Shown piece after piece: positions 1 through 5,296 of a DNA stretch of 6,085 nucleotides. The notes beneath the pieces were generated by a model, which saw nothing but the letters and a program-made list of their open reading frames with translations, was not told the origin of the DNA and did not search any database. Source of the stretch: Verrucomicrobiota bacterium (GTDB lineage Bacteria; Verrucomicrobiota; Verrucomicrobiia; Limisphaerales; UBA11320); contig VHDG01000257.1 of assembly GCA_016871475.1 (NCBI GenBank), forward strand, positions 1 to 6,085. Direction: 5' to 3'. Position 1 is the first letter of the stretch. Every line of letters begins with the position of its first letter. The translations under genes were made by a program, and so were the position numbers.

Positions 1-2
1 TC

Positions 3-407
3 GAACTGAACGCCGATGAAGCCAACCAGCTGATCGCAGGCTCGGATGCCTCCGGCCCCCTGGCGAAACACTTCCGAATCCGACTGGATGGGTCCACCTT
101 GCTTGGCACCGCCAGCATCCCTCTGGATGAGATGGGGCCGATCTCGCTCCCGGGTAGATTTTTGAATGGCGAGGCTGCCTTTGCCATATCGCTTTCGGAG
201 GGCCGGTTGAACGTCCGTCTTCAGGATTTCAAGGTGCAAGGCAAGTCTCTGCCACCGGCCCTTCTGGAAGCGATGCGCAACGCGAATTTCGGAGACAAGA
301 TGGGAACGGATCCGAAGCTCGCACCCTGGCTTGAAAAACTCAGTGGGATCGAGATCCGGGATGGGAAGATTCTGATATCCCCCAAGAACGCAAATCCACA
401 GCCCTGA
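3..407 (+). CDS. C-terminal part of an unidentified, probably secreted beta-rich protein (5' end outside window)
   Basis: An open frame runs in from the left edge without a stop and gives 134 residues before TGA. A TTG codon at 99 could be read as a start, but the same frame continues upstream with protein-like content (ELNADEANQLIAG), so I treat the gene as cut by the window edge. The visible part alternates polar and hydrophobic residues as beta strands do. Recognisable pieces are 'GRFLNGEAAFAISLSEGRLNVRL' type strands at residues 51-73, 'VQGKSLPPALLEAMRN' at 78-93, and a closing 'LSGIEIRDGKILIS' strand at 113-126. I recall similar proteins of unknown function with an 'E-x-N-x-L-I' helix and 'V-x-G-K-x-L-P' in Verrucomicrobiota, usually with an N-terminal signal or membrane anchor, which here would lie outside the window. 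There is no catalytic motif. It ends 21 bp before deoC on the same strand, so co-transcription is likely but a shared function is not implied. Confidence 0.75.
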   Translation, partial: ELNADEANQLIAGSDASGPLAKHFRIRLDGSTLLGTASIPLDEMGPISLPGRFLNGEAAFAISLSEGRLNVRLQDFKVQGKSLPPALLEAMRNANFGDKMGTDPKLAPWLEKLSGIEIRDGKILISPKNANPQP

Positions 408-428
408 ACAAGCGGTTATTCTATCACC

Positions 429-1121
429 ATGAACGAGGTTCCACCCCTTGCGAGGGCCGCTTTGGCGGCATGCATCGACCATACGCTGTTGAATCCGGCA
501 GCTTCCGCATCCGACATCGATCGCCTCTGCGACGAGGCCCTGGAGCACCAGTTTTTCGGGGTATGTGTCCATGGATCGCGGGTCATTCGTGCCTTCGGCC
601 GTCTTGAGGATTCCCCGGTGAAAGTTATTTGCGTGGTGGGATTTCCTCATGGGGCCGGGGACCGTGATGCGAAGAGATATGAGACTGAGCTGGCGATCGA
701 CCATGGCGCCGCCGAGATCGACGTCGTGATGAATCTTGGGCTGTTCAAGGACGGTGACGATGCGGGAGTGCTCAGGGAGATTCGGGATGTGGTGGATGCG
801 GCTGACGAGCGGCCTGTGAAGCTGATCATCGAGACAGCGGCCCTGACGAATGAGGAGATCGATCGGGCGTGTCGCCTGGGCGAGGAAGGCGGGGCGGCGT
901 TCGTGAAGACATCCACTGGATATGGTGCCGGGGGTGCCACGGTGGAAGCAGTTCGAAGGATGCGCTCGGCCTGTGGGTCCAAGGTGAAGGTAAAAGCCTC
1001 CGGAGGGATCCGGGATTTCGACACCGCGTTTGCGATGATTCAAGCCGGCGCCTCGCGAATTGGGTCTTCCAGCGGCATCGCGATCCTGAAGGGGATTCGC
1101 GTTGTTGAAGCCTCGTCATGA
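429..1121 (+). CDS. deoC: Deoxyribose-phosphate aldolase (class I, DeoC)
   Basis: Cytoplasmic enzyme that cleaves 2-deoxyribose 5-phosphate to glyceraldehyde 3-phosphate and acetaldehyde, the last step of deoxynucleoside breakdown. The 230 residues are a typical length for short bacterial DeoC. The TIM-barrel signatures appear in order: IDHTLLNP at 16-23, FFGVCVH at 42-48, VICVVGFPHG at 66-75, AAEIDVVMN at 94-102, KLIIETAALT at 131-140, FVKTSTGY at 158-165, VKVKASGGIRD at 186-196 and RIGSSSG at 210-216. By family knowledge, Lys160 in FVKTSTG forms the Schiff base, Asp98 assists proton transfer, and Lys189 in VKASGG is the second conserved lysine. All three are present, so the enzyme should be active. 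The ATG at 429 lies just before the first conserved helix. It has only a weak purine stretch (AGCGG) upstream, but no other suitable start exists. It follows the upstream gene by 21 bp and its end is close to nuoC. No other nucleoside-catabolism gene is visible, so its neighbours do not define its role. Confidence 0.96.
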   Translation: MNEVPPLARAALAACIDHTLLNPAASASDIDRLCDEALEHQFFGVCVHGSRVIRAFGRLEDSPVKVICVVGFPHGAGDRDAKRYETELAIDHGAAEIDVVMNLGLFKDGDDAGVLREIRDVVDAADERPVKLIIETAALTNEEIDRACRLGEEGGAAFVKTSTGYGAGGATVEAVRRMRSACGSKVKVKASGGIRDFDTAFAMIQAGASRIGSSSGIAILKGIRVVEASS

Positions 1122-1176
1122 ACAAAAGCTTTCCTGGGATTGCACTGGGGTGAAGGAGAACGATAGGGTCAACGCC

Positions 1177-1797
1177 GTGATCACGATCGACGCTCTGAAG
1201 GCTCTGATCGAGGCCCGGGTTTCCGGTGCCCGTGTGGAGATTGTCCCCAACGATTCCCCTTCCGCCCAAACCTCACTCCTCCTCGAGGCTGGCACTGCCA
1301 CGCAGGTTACGGCGTTCCTGCGCGACGATCCGGCTTTGCGACTCGACTACGCATCAAACGTGACCGGGGTCGATTGGCTGGACCGGGTGGAGAAGACCAA
1401 GGTCAAGGTCAAGAAGAGTGTCGATGGGGTTGAGAAGGAGGTGGAGGAGACGGTGGAGACCAGGAAAGCGGGATATCTGGAGACCGTGTACCATCTCTAC
1501 TCGATGGAGTTGAAGCACGGTCCGGTGATAATCCGGCTTCGCACGCGACACCGGGGAGAAGGTGCGAGCCTGCCTTCGCTCACCCCGATATGGCGGAGCT
1601 GCGAGTTTCAGGAGCGGGAGGTCTTTGATCTGTACGGAATCCGATTTGTGGGCCATCCGGACATGCGACGTCTTCTGATGTGGGACGAGTTCCGGGGGCA
1701 TCCGATGCGCAAGGACTATCGGGAGCCGGATGACTATGAGTATGAGCCCACGCCGCATGATGACGTCCTGGAAAAATCCAGGAAGCACATCGGATAG
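1177..1797 (+). CDS. nuoC: NADH-quinone oxidoreductase subunit C (complex I 30-kDa subunit)
   Basis: Peripheral-arm subunit of proton-pumping NADH dehydrogenase, on the cytoplasmic side of the membrane. The 30-kDa signature is clear at residues 146-161 (EREVFDLYGIRFVGHP, counting from GTG 1177), preceded by YHLYSM at 105-110 and LPSLTPIWRSCEFQ, and followed by RRLLMWDEF and GHPMRKDY at 174-181. It is a stand-alone NuoC of 206 residues, not a NuoCD fusion. Between the 'NVTGVDWLDR' strand and 'YHLYSM' lies a highly charged Lys/Glu/Val insertion, roughly residues 72-100, longer than in E. coli-type NuoC; I recall similar insertions in Verrucomicrobiota. The start is uncertain. GTG 1177 has AGGG 8 bp upstream and suits the family N-terminus; GTG 1150 is the alternative and adds nine residues; TTG 1102 lies inside deoC. 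Neither nuoB nor nuoD flanks it, which is unusual because nuoA-B-C-D normally stay together. Confidence 0.93.
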   Translation: MITIDALKALIEARVSGARVEIVPNDSPSAQTSLLLEAGTATQVTAFLRDDPALRLDYASNVTGVDWLDRVEKTKVKVKKSVDGVEKEVEETVETRKAGYLETVYHLYSMELKHGPVIIRLRTRHRGEGASLPSLTPIWRSCEFQEREVFDLYGIRFVGHPDMRRLLMWDEFRGHPMRKDYREPDDYEYEPTPHDDVLEKSRKHIG

Positions 1798-1884
1798 AGG
1801 GTGGTGTCCTGTGGCTGGCCGACGAACCGGTCAGGGGATGTGGGGCCAGGCTGGGTCCTGGAACTCCGACCTTGTTTCGCTCCG
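1798..1884. other. Convergent intergenic gap nuoC/infC with weak hairpins
   Basis: This 87-bp gap separates two convergent genes, so transcription should end in or near it in both directions. Two weak inverted repeats are visible: CTGGCC (1815-1820) with GGCCAG (1844-1849), and CCAGG (1846-1850) with CCTGG (1857-1861, 6-nt loop). They overlap, so only one can form at a time. Neither is followed by a T run on either strand, so these are not classical intrinsic terminators. Factor-dependent or bidirectional termination is possible but not shown. Confidence 0.25.
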
Positions 1885-2622
1885 TCACTCCTCGTCCGGC
1901 TGAGGCTGGAGGTTCGAGAAGGGGGTGTTTGAGAATCCGGGCTGCGGCATCGGGTTGGATGCGTCGGAATTCCTCGTTGGCGGTTGAGTTTGCTGAGGAT
2001 GTGGTTTGCCCCCGGTTCTGTGGCCCTCGGGCGAGTCAGACTCGGCTTGAGCCGCCTTGGGATTCGGCGCTCGTTTGTTACGGGGCAGGGGGCTGAGCAT
2101 CGCGGTGATGCCTTTGCCGATGAGCTTTGGGGGCTGATCCGGGTGGGCGTACGGCGCCAGCTCCTTCAGGAAGCGGGTGACCTGATCGAAGCCGACCTCC
2201 TTGTGAGCCATCTCTCTGCCCCTGAAACGAAGCGTGACCTTGACCTTCATGTCATCGCAGAGGAAATCGATGGCATGTGCCAGCTTCACGCCGAAGTCAT
2301 GCGGGTCGATGGAGGGGCTGAGCTGCACCTCTTTGACCTTGTTGGCGTGCTGGTGCTTCTTGGATTCCTTGTCGCGCTTTGCCTGCTCGTACCGGAACTT
2401 GCCGAAATCAACGAGTTTGCAGACGGGGGGTGTGGCGTTGGGAGCGATCTCCACCAGGTCAACGCCCTGTTGGCGTGCCATGGTGAGCGCTTCGGCTAAT
2501 GGGATGACTCCAACCTGGCTTCCATCATGCTGAATGACCCGCACTTCCCGGGCACGAATCTTGCCGTTTACCCTGATCTGAGGCCCGCTGGAGTTAGGAC
2601 GAGGGGGAAAGGGGCGGCTCAA
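1885..2622 (-). CDS. infC: Translation initiation factor IF-3 with extended C-terminal tail
   Basis: IF-3 binds the 30S subunit, prevents premature 50S joining and checks the start codon and initiator tRNA. The N-domain spans about residues 15-83 (IRVNGKIRAREVRVI, VDLVEIAPNATPPVCKLVDFGKFRYEQAKR). After a Lys-rich linker (KRDKESKKHQHANKVKE) the C-domain spans about 97-178 (SPSIDPHDFGVKLAHAIDFL, KVKVTLRFRGREMAH). The family is usually near 180 residues. This protein has 245 because of a roughly 65-residue Pro/Gln/Ser/Asn-rich tail after LSPLPRNKR, probably disordered. The start is a TTG at 2622. GGTGAG lies 6 bp upstream (2634-2629), an in-frame TAG is found further upstream, no in-frame ATG intervenes, and the resulting MSRPF start matches relatives as I remember them. 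A non-ATG start is known to underlie infC autoregulation in E. coli (AUU); whether TTG does the same here is inference. rpmI and rplT, the usual downstream partners, are absent, and nuoC converges instead. Confidence 0.95.
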   Translation of the reverse strand: MSRPFPPRPNSSGPQIRVNGKIRAREVRVIQHDGSQVGVIPLAEALTMARQQGVDLVEIAPNATPPVCKLVDFGKFRYEQAKRDKESKKHQHANKVKEVQLSPSIDPHDFGVKLAHAIDFLCDDMKVKVTLRFRGREMAHKEVGFDQVTRFLKELAPYAHPDQPPKLIGKGITAMLSPLPRNKRAPNPKAAQAESDSPEGHRTGGKPHPQQTQPPTRNSDASNPMPQPGFSNTPFSNLQPQPDEE

Positions 2623-2626
2623 GCGG

Positions 2627-2634
2627 CCCTCACC
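2627..2634 (-). promoter_or_regulatory. Ribosome binding site deciding the TTG start of infC
   Basis: Read on the minus strand the sequence is GGTGAGGG, a good match to the anti-Shine-Dalgarno sequence. It ends 4 bp before the TTG at 2622, and its GGTGAG core ends 6 bp before. This spacing is the main reason for accepting a TTG start, together with the in-frame stop upstream and the lack of an ATG in this frame. Confidence 0.6.
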
Positions 2635-2884
2635 GGTTGAAGAATTTCCATGAGACTAGTGGTCATCAGTGCGGTCCCATCTTTTTCGGGACTGGCAACG
2701 CGGCAAAGTTTGAGCGTCAAGCCGTGAAAATGGCAAGACCCGATTTCGGTTTTGCGACTCCAAATCTTGCTCAAGAAGCCCCACGCAACTTGTTCTCCTC
2801 AGCTGCCATGGAGAAGCCCGACCCCTGCGGCGGGTGAGAAATCCGGGCTAGGAGAATCGCCCCGGGTCTGGTAGGTCATGGCAC
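2635..2884. other. Divergent intergenic region between infC and the CPBP protease gene; no convincing gene
   Basis: Promoters and leaders for both the minus-strand infC and the plus-strand protease gene should lie here. I could not find a convincing -35/-10 pair on either strand. The minus strand contains TTGACG (within CGGCTTGACG near 2720) without a good -10 at the right distance. A short stem, GTCCC (2674-2678) with GGGAC (2688-2692) and a 9-nt loop, lies in the infC leader. A 66-codon open frame from TTG 2637 has no ribosome binding site or family resemblance and is not called as a gene. Confidence 0.4.
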
Positions 2885-3586
2885 ATGCTGAACACGATCA
2901 AGAACTCGCATGCCGCGGTCAGGTTTGTGCCCTTGTTTGCCTACCTTGTGATCATGCTTGCTGAGGGAAGAATCGGCGCTGCATCGGCCTATTGGGTCTA
3001 CGCGCTAAAAGTCCTCGTGGGCGGCTGTCTCGTGGCCTGGGTCTGGCCCATGATCAAGGAGATCCGGTGGACCTTCAATGCCCCGTCCGTGCTCACCGGC
3101 ATCGCCGTGTTCGCGGCGTGGGTCGGCCTCGACGGGACCTACCCCACATTGAACGAGGTCTTCGCGCGGATGTCCTCCAAGCCGGCAGCGCCGAGCCCGG
3201 ACGTCGAGTGGAACCCTTTCTCGCTCTTCGCAGGCTCGGTTTTTTGGGGATGGTTTTTTGTCATTGTTCGGATCGTGGGAACCACGTTGGTGGTTCCGCC
3301 TTTGGAGGAGGTTTTTTACCGGTCGCTCATGTATCGGGCGATCGCCAGCCCTGACTACGAGAAGTGGCCATTATCCCACTTTTCAGCAAAGGCTTTCTTC
3401 ATCACGGCCGTGGTGTTCGGTGTGATGCATCCGGAGCAATGGGTGGCAGGGGTGTTATGTGGGCTGGCCTATCAGGCCCTGGTGTTGCGATGTGGCCACG
3501 TCGGAGAAGCCATGGCCGCCCATGCGGTGACCAATCTGCTGCTGGGGGTGTGGGTTGTCTGGAAGGGCGCCTGGAAATTCTGGTAG
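2885..3586 (+). CDS. CPBP-family intramembrane metalloprotease (CAAX prenyl protease-related, exosortase-associated subgroup)
   Basis: Multi-span membrane protein of 233 residues with the three motifs of CPBP/Abi-type glutamic-metal proteases: EEVFYR at 141-146 (EExxxR), FGVMH at 178-182 (FxxxH) and HAVTN at 213-217 (HxxxN). All expected catalytic or metal residues (Glu141, Glu142, Arg146, His182, His213, Asn217) are present, so it should be an active membrane protease. Hydrophobic segments are visible near residues 12-27, 36-56, 66-82, 117-139, 168-182, 184-200 and 212-228. The overall pattern (RYWVY-like 'SAYWVYALK', 'GLDGTYP', 'VVPPLEEVFYRS', 'AGVLCGLAYQ', final 'WKGAWKFW') resembles the 'CAAX prenyl protease-related' subgroup that is often encoded near exosortases. 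No exosortase is visible here. The substrate is unknown. ATG 2885 has only a weak ribosome binding site; the ATG at 2878 is in another frame. The next gene, for a secreted protein, lies 133 bp downstream on the same strand. Confidence 0.92.
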   Translation: MLNTIKNSHAAVRFVPLFAYLVIMLAEGRIGAASAYWVYALKVLVGGCLVAWVWPMIKEIRWTFNAPSVLTGIAVFAAWVGLDGTYPTLNEVFARMSSKPAAPSPDVEWNPFSLFAGSVFWGWFFVIVRIVGTTLVVPPLEEVFYRSLMYRAIASPDYEKWPLSHFSAKAFFITAVVFGVMHPEQWVAGVLCGLAYQALVLRCGHVGEAMAAHAVTNLLLGVWVVWKGAWKFW

Positions 3587-3595
3587 GCCTCGGAG

Positions 3596-3616
3596 CCGGG
3601 GCCGTCGTCACCCCGG
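3596..3616 (+). terminator. GC-rich hairpin just after the CPBP protease gene; possible terminator
   Basis: CCGGGG (3596-3601) and CCCCGG (3611-3616) form a perfect 6-bp GC stem with a 9-nt loop, beginning 10 bp after the stop codon. The position suits a terminator or a 3'-end stabilising structure. There is no T run after it, so it is not a standard intrinsic terminator. Confidence 0.3.
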
Positions 3617-3708
3617 ATTCCCGCCGCTTGAAGGAGCCCCAAAGTCTCAAGCCCACCTTGACTCGGAGACCTCAGCCGCTTACGTTCACCAGCGTTCCGC
3701 AAAATCCA

Positions 3709-3716
3709 CCCCCCCC
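3709..3716 (+). repeat. Run of eight C directly upstream of the secreted-protein start codon
   Basis: An uninterrupted C8 tract lies 3 bp before the ATG at 3720, where a ribosome binding site would be expected, and no purine-rich site is visible nearby. Homopolymer C or G runs can change length by slipped-strand mispairing and switch expression in some bacteria. Here this is inference only; eight C is at the short end for such switching. Confidence 0.85.
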
Positions 3717-3719
3717 AAC

Positions 3720-4157
3720 ATGAAAACCGCGCTTCTTGGTATCTGTCTGACCGCCGTGGCGCTCCCGCTCGCCGCCGAGTATCGAATTGACTGGTTCACC
3801 ATGGATGGTGGCGGAGGTCGGAGCTCGGGGGGAAACTATTCGTTGGTCGGCACGATCGGACAGCCCGACGCAGGTTCCATGGCCGGGGGTAACTTCTCCC
3901 TGGTCGGTGGTTTCTGGTCACTGCCCATGGGAGGGCTCGAGTCGGTGATTCCTGGACTGCGAATCCATGTTGCAGGCTCAGATGTTGTTCTGTCGTGGGA
4001 GAATCCTTCCACCGGCTACAAGCTGCAATCCAGCCCCACCCTCTCGCCCACAGCCTGGGTGGATGTGCCCGGGGTGCCGGTCGTGAATGGATCGGACAAG
4101 CAGGTGAACTATCTTCTCCAGCCTGGGCATCGTTTCTTCAGGTTGTTCAAGCCCTGA
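3720..4157 (+). CDS. Small secreted protein with YRIDWFTMDGGGG motif and FFRL-type C-terminal module
   Basis: The product is 145 residues. It begins with a classical signal peptide: MKTALLGICLTAVALPLAAE, with likely cleavage after LAA at about residue 19. The mature start YRIDWFTMDGGGG is followed by two near-identical Gly-rich units, SSGGNYSLVGTIGQPDAG (about residues 38-55) and AGGNFSLVGGFW (58-69), which look like short beta-strand repeats. The C-terminal half, LRIHVAGSDVVLSWENP... YKLQSSPTL... FFRLFK, resembles a module I remember at the ends of many extracellular proteins of Verrucomicrobiota; it may be a small beta-sandwich. Such mature starts are also familiar there, but I know no function, and no enzyme motif is present. 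Its frame stays open upstream to 3555, inside the protease gene, but the signal peptide fixes the start at 3720. It lies downstream of a membrane protease gene on the same strand; a protease-substrate relation is possible but unsupported, since there is no PEP-CTERM-type tail. Confidence 0.85.
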   Translation: MKTALLGICLTAVALPLAAEYRIDWFTMDGGGGRSSGGNYSLVGTIGQPDAGSMAGGNFSLVGGFWSLPMGGLESVIPGLRIHVAGSDVVLSWENPSTGYKLQSSPTLSPTAWVDVPGVPVVNGSDKQVNYLLQPGHRFFRLFKP

Positions 4158-4246
4158 GGAACTGCGCCCCTGCCTCTCAAGACGGGCGGACCCGAGATGC
4201 GGGGTGCCTGCAGGAACACTCTTGAGCGAACACCGCCGGACTCCCT
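4158..4246. other. Convergent intergenic gap; only weak secondary structure
   Basis: This 89-bp gap lies between the secreted-protein gene and the minus-strand isomerase gene. It contains CTCAAG/CTTGAG (about 4176-4181 and 4221-4226) and GCGCCCC/GGGGTGC (4164-4170 and 4201-4207, one G-U pair), both with long loops, and the palindrome CCTGCAGG near 4207-4214. No T run follows any of them. I see no clear terminator. Confidence 0.3.
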
Positions 4247-5197
4247 TCAAACATCGCATATGCGCGCTGCATGCCGGAGCGCGTGTGCCCGGTCCTTCCA
4301 GGCCGGTATAAATTCCTGGGCCACGAATCCACTGTAGCCCGTCTCCAGAATCGCTTTCATTACCGCCGGATAGTTCACCTCCTGCGAATCATCAAGTTCA
4401 CCACGGCCCGGAACCCCTGCGGTATGATAGTGGCCGATGTAATCCTTGAGTTCCCGCAGCCGTCGGATGACGTCCCCGTGCATGATCTGCACGTGGTAGA
4501 TGTCGAAGAGGAGCTTGAAATGGGCGGAGCCCACCTTGCGAATCAGGTCCACGCAGAGGTGGACGTCGTCCCCGAAGTAGCCGGGGTGCCCCTTCATCGG
4601 ATGGCTGTTGTCCCTGCTGTTGAGATGTTCAAGGCACAGGGTCACCTTTTTCTCCTCGGCGTAGCCGACAACCTCCTTCCAGCAGTCCACGCAGTTGCGT
4701 GCGCCTTGTTCGTCTGAAATCCCCGGCTCACGCATGCCTGTAAAGGTGATCACCCGTTTGCATCCAAATTGTGCCGCCGTGTCGATGCCATCGCGAAGCG
4801 CTTGGATGACCGCCGGATGGTTTGCCCGGTTGAACGGGCCCTTTGCGAATCCATGGCTCCCGGCGATTGAAATCTCAAGGCCCAGCTCCCGGACCATGGG
4901 ATAGTGGCGTTTGTCGATGCCTTCCATCGCGACCAGACCGATGCTCTTGCAGAGACGAGCCAGCTCCGGCACAGGCATGGGATCAAATGTCCATCCCATG
5001 ATGGATTGTCGGATGCGCCCATTCTGAATCCGGAAATCTGTTGGGGTGCTTTCCGCGCTGCCTTGCGCGTGGACGGATTGGAGGGCTGCGGCGGTGCCCG
5101 AGGTCATGGCCACGGCTTGTATCCAACGCCGACGGTTGAGGCGAGGGCGAAACTCGGATGAACCTTCCGGCGGATGATTTGTTGGGGTTGGTTGCAT
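4247..5197 (-). CDS. Tat-exported TIM-barrel sugar isomerase/epimerase, hydroxypyruvate-isomerase-like
   Basis: This 316-residue protein belongs to the xylose-isomerase-like TIM-barrel superfamily (AP endonuclease 2 fold) and is closest in pattern to hydroxypyruvate isomerase Hyi/OtnI. Probable metal ligands and catalytic residues are Glu190 (LCLEHLNSR), Asp232 and His235 (LLFDIYHVQIMHGD), His258 (IGHYHTAGVPGR) and Glu295 (FVAQEFIP), so the active site looks intact. The N-terminus carries a twin-arginine signal: NRRRWIQ at 21-27, a hydrophobic stretch to about 40, and a VHA-Q cleavage site near 44. It should therefore be exported folded to the periplasm, unlike the cytoplasmic E. coli Hyi. 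The true substrate is unknown; periplasmic sugar or sugar-acid processing is inference. ATG 5197 is preceded by TAGGA (5210-5206) at 8-bp spacing. It lies 99 bp downstream of mcsB on the same strand, so it may have its own promoter. A general 'sugar phosphate isomerase/epimerase' label would be the cautious alternative. Confidence 0.92.
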   Translation of the reverse strand: MQPTPTNHPPEGSSEFRPRLNRRRWIQAVAMTSGTAAALQSVHAQGSAESTPTDFRIQNGRIRQSIMGWTFDPMPVPELARLCKSIGLVAMEGIDKRHYPMVRELGLEISIAGSHGFAKGPFNRANHPAVIQALRDGIDTAAQFGCKRVITFTGMREPGISDEQGARNCVDCWKEVVGYAEEKKVTLCLEHLNSRDNSHPMKGHPGYFGDDVHLCVDLIRKVGSAHFKLLFDIYHVQIMHGDVIRRLRELKDYIGHYHTAGVPGRGELDDSQEVNYPAVMKAILETGYSGFVAQEFIPAWKDRAHALRHAARICDV

Positions 5198-5213
5198 GAC
5201 CTATGTCCTATCG

Positions 5214-5237
5214 GAGTTGCCAATGAGGGGTCAACTC
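5214..5237. promoter_or_regulatory. Perfect 6-bp inverted repeat upstream of the isomerase gene; possible operator or hairpin
   Basis: GAGTTG (5214-5219) and CAACTC (5232-5237) are exact inverted copies with a 12-nt spacer, ending 17 bp before the isomerase start on the minus strand. On that strand the far arm contains TTGACC, which could serve as a -35 box, with only poor -10 candidates (GATAGG/TAGGAC) 16-18 bp on, overlapping the ribosome binding site. It could be a repressor site, a leader hairpin or chance. Confidence 0.3.
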
Positions 5238-5296
5238 GCGCCTTGGGACAAATCGATCAGCGCTCAACCTGAACGCGCTACTCGAGAGCCTCCACA

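Noticed and set aside
826..1269. Minus-strand open frame across deoC and the start of nuoC
   Set aside because: It is antisense to two recognised enzymes, has low-complexity Arg/Pro/Ser-rich content and no homology that I recognise.
1815..1861. Intrinsic terminator between nuoC and infC
   Set aside because: The stems are short and overlapping, and no T run follows on either strand, so only a weak note was kept.
1984..2499. Plus-strand open frame of 171 codons opposite infC
   Set aside because: It lies entirely antisense to IF-3, whose sequence is clearly conserved. Its product resembles no family, and long antisense frames are expected in GC-rich DNA.
2637..2837. Possible 66-residue protein in the infC-protease gap
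   Set aside because: It has a TTG start without a ribosome binding site, no signal peptide or domain, and lies where the infC leader and promoters are expected.
3555..3719. N-terminal extension of the secreted protein in the same frame
   Set aside because: The extension overlaps the end of the protease gene and is Arg/Pro/Ser-rich. A classical signal peptide begins exactly at 3720.
4271..4717. Plus-strand open frame of 148 codons opposite the isomerase gene
   Set aside because: It mirrors the codon structure of the clearly real minus-strand TIM-barrel gene and has no recognisable domain or ribosome binding site.
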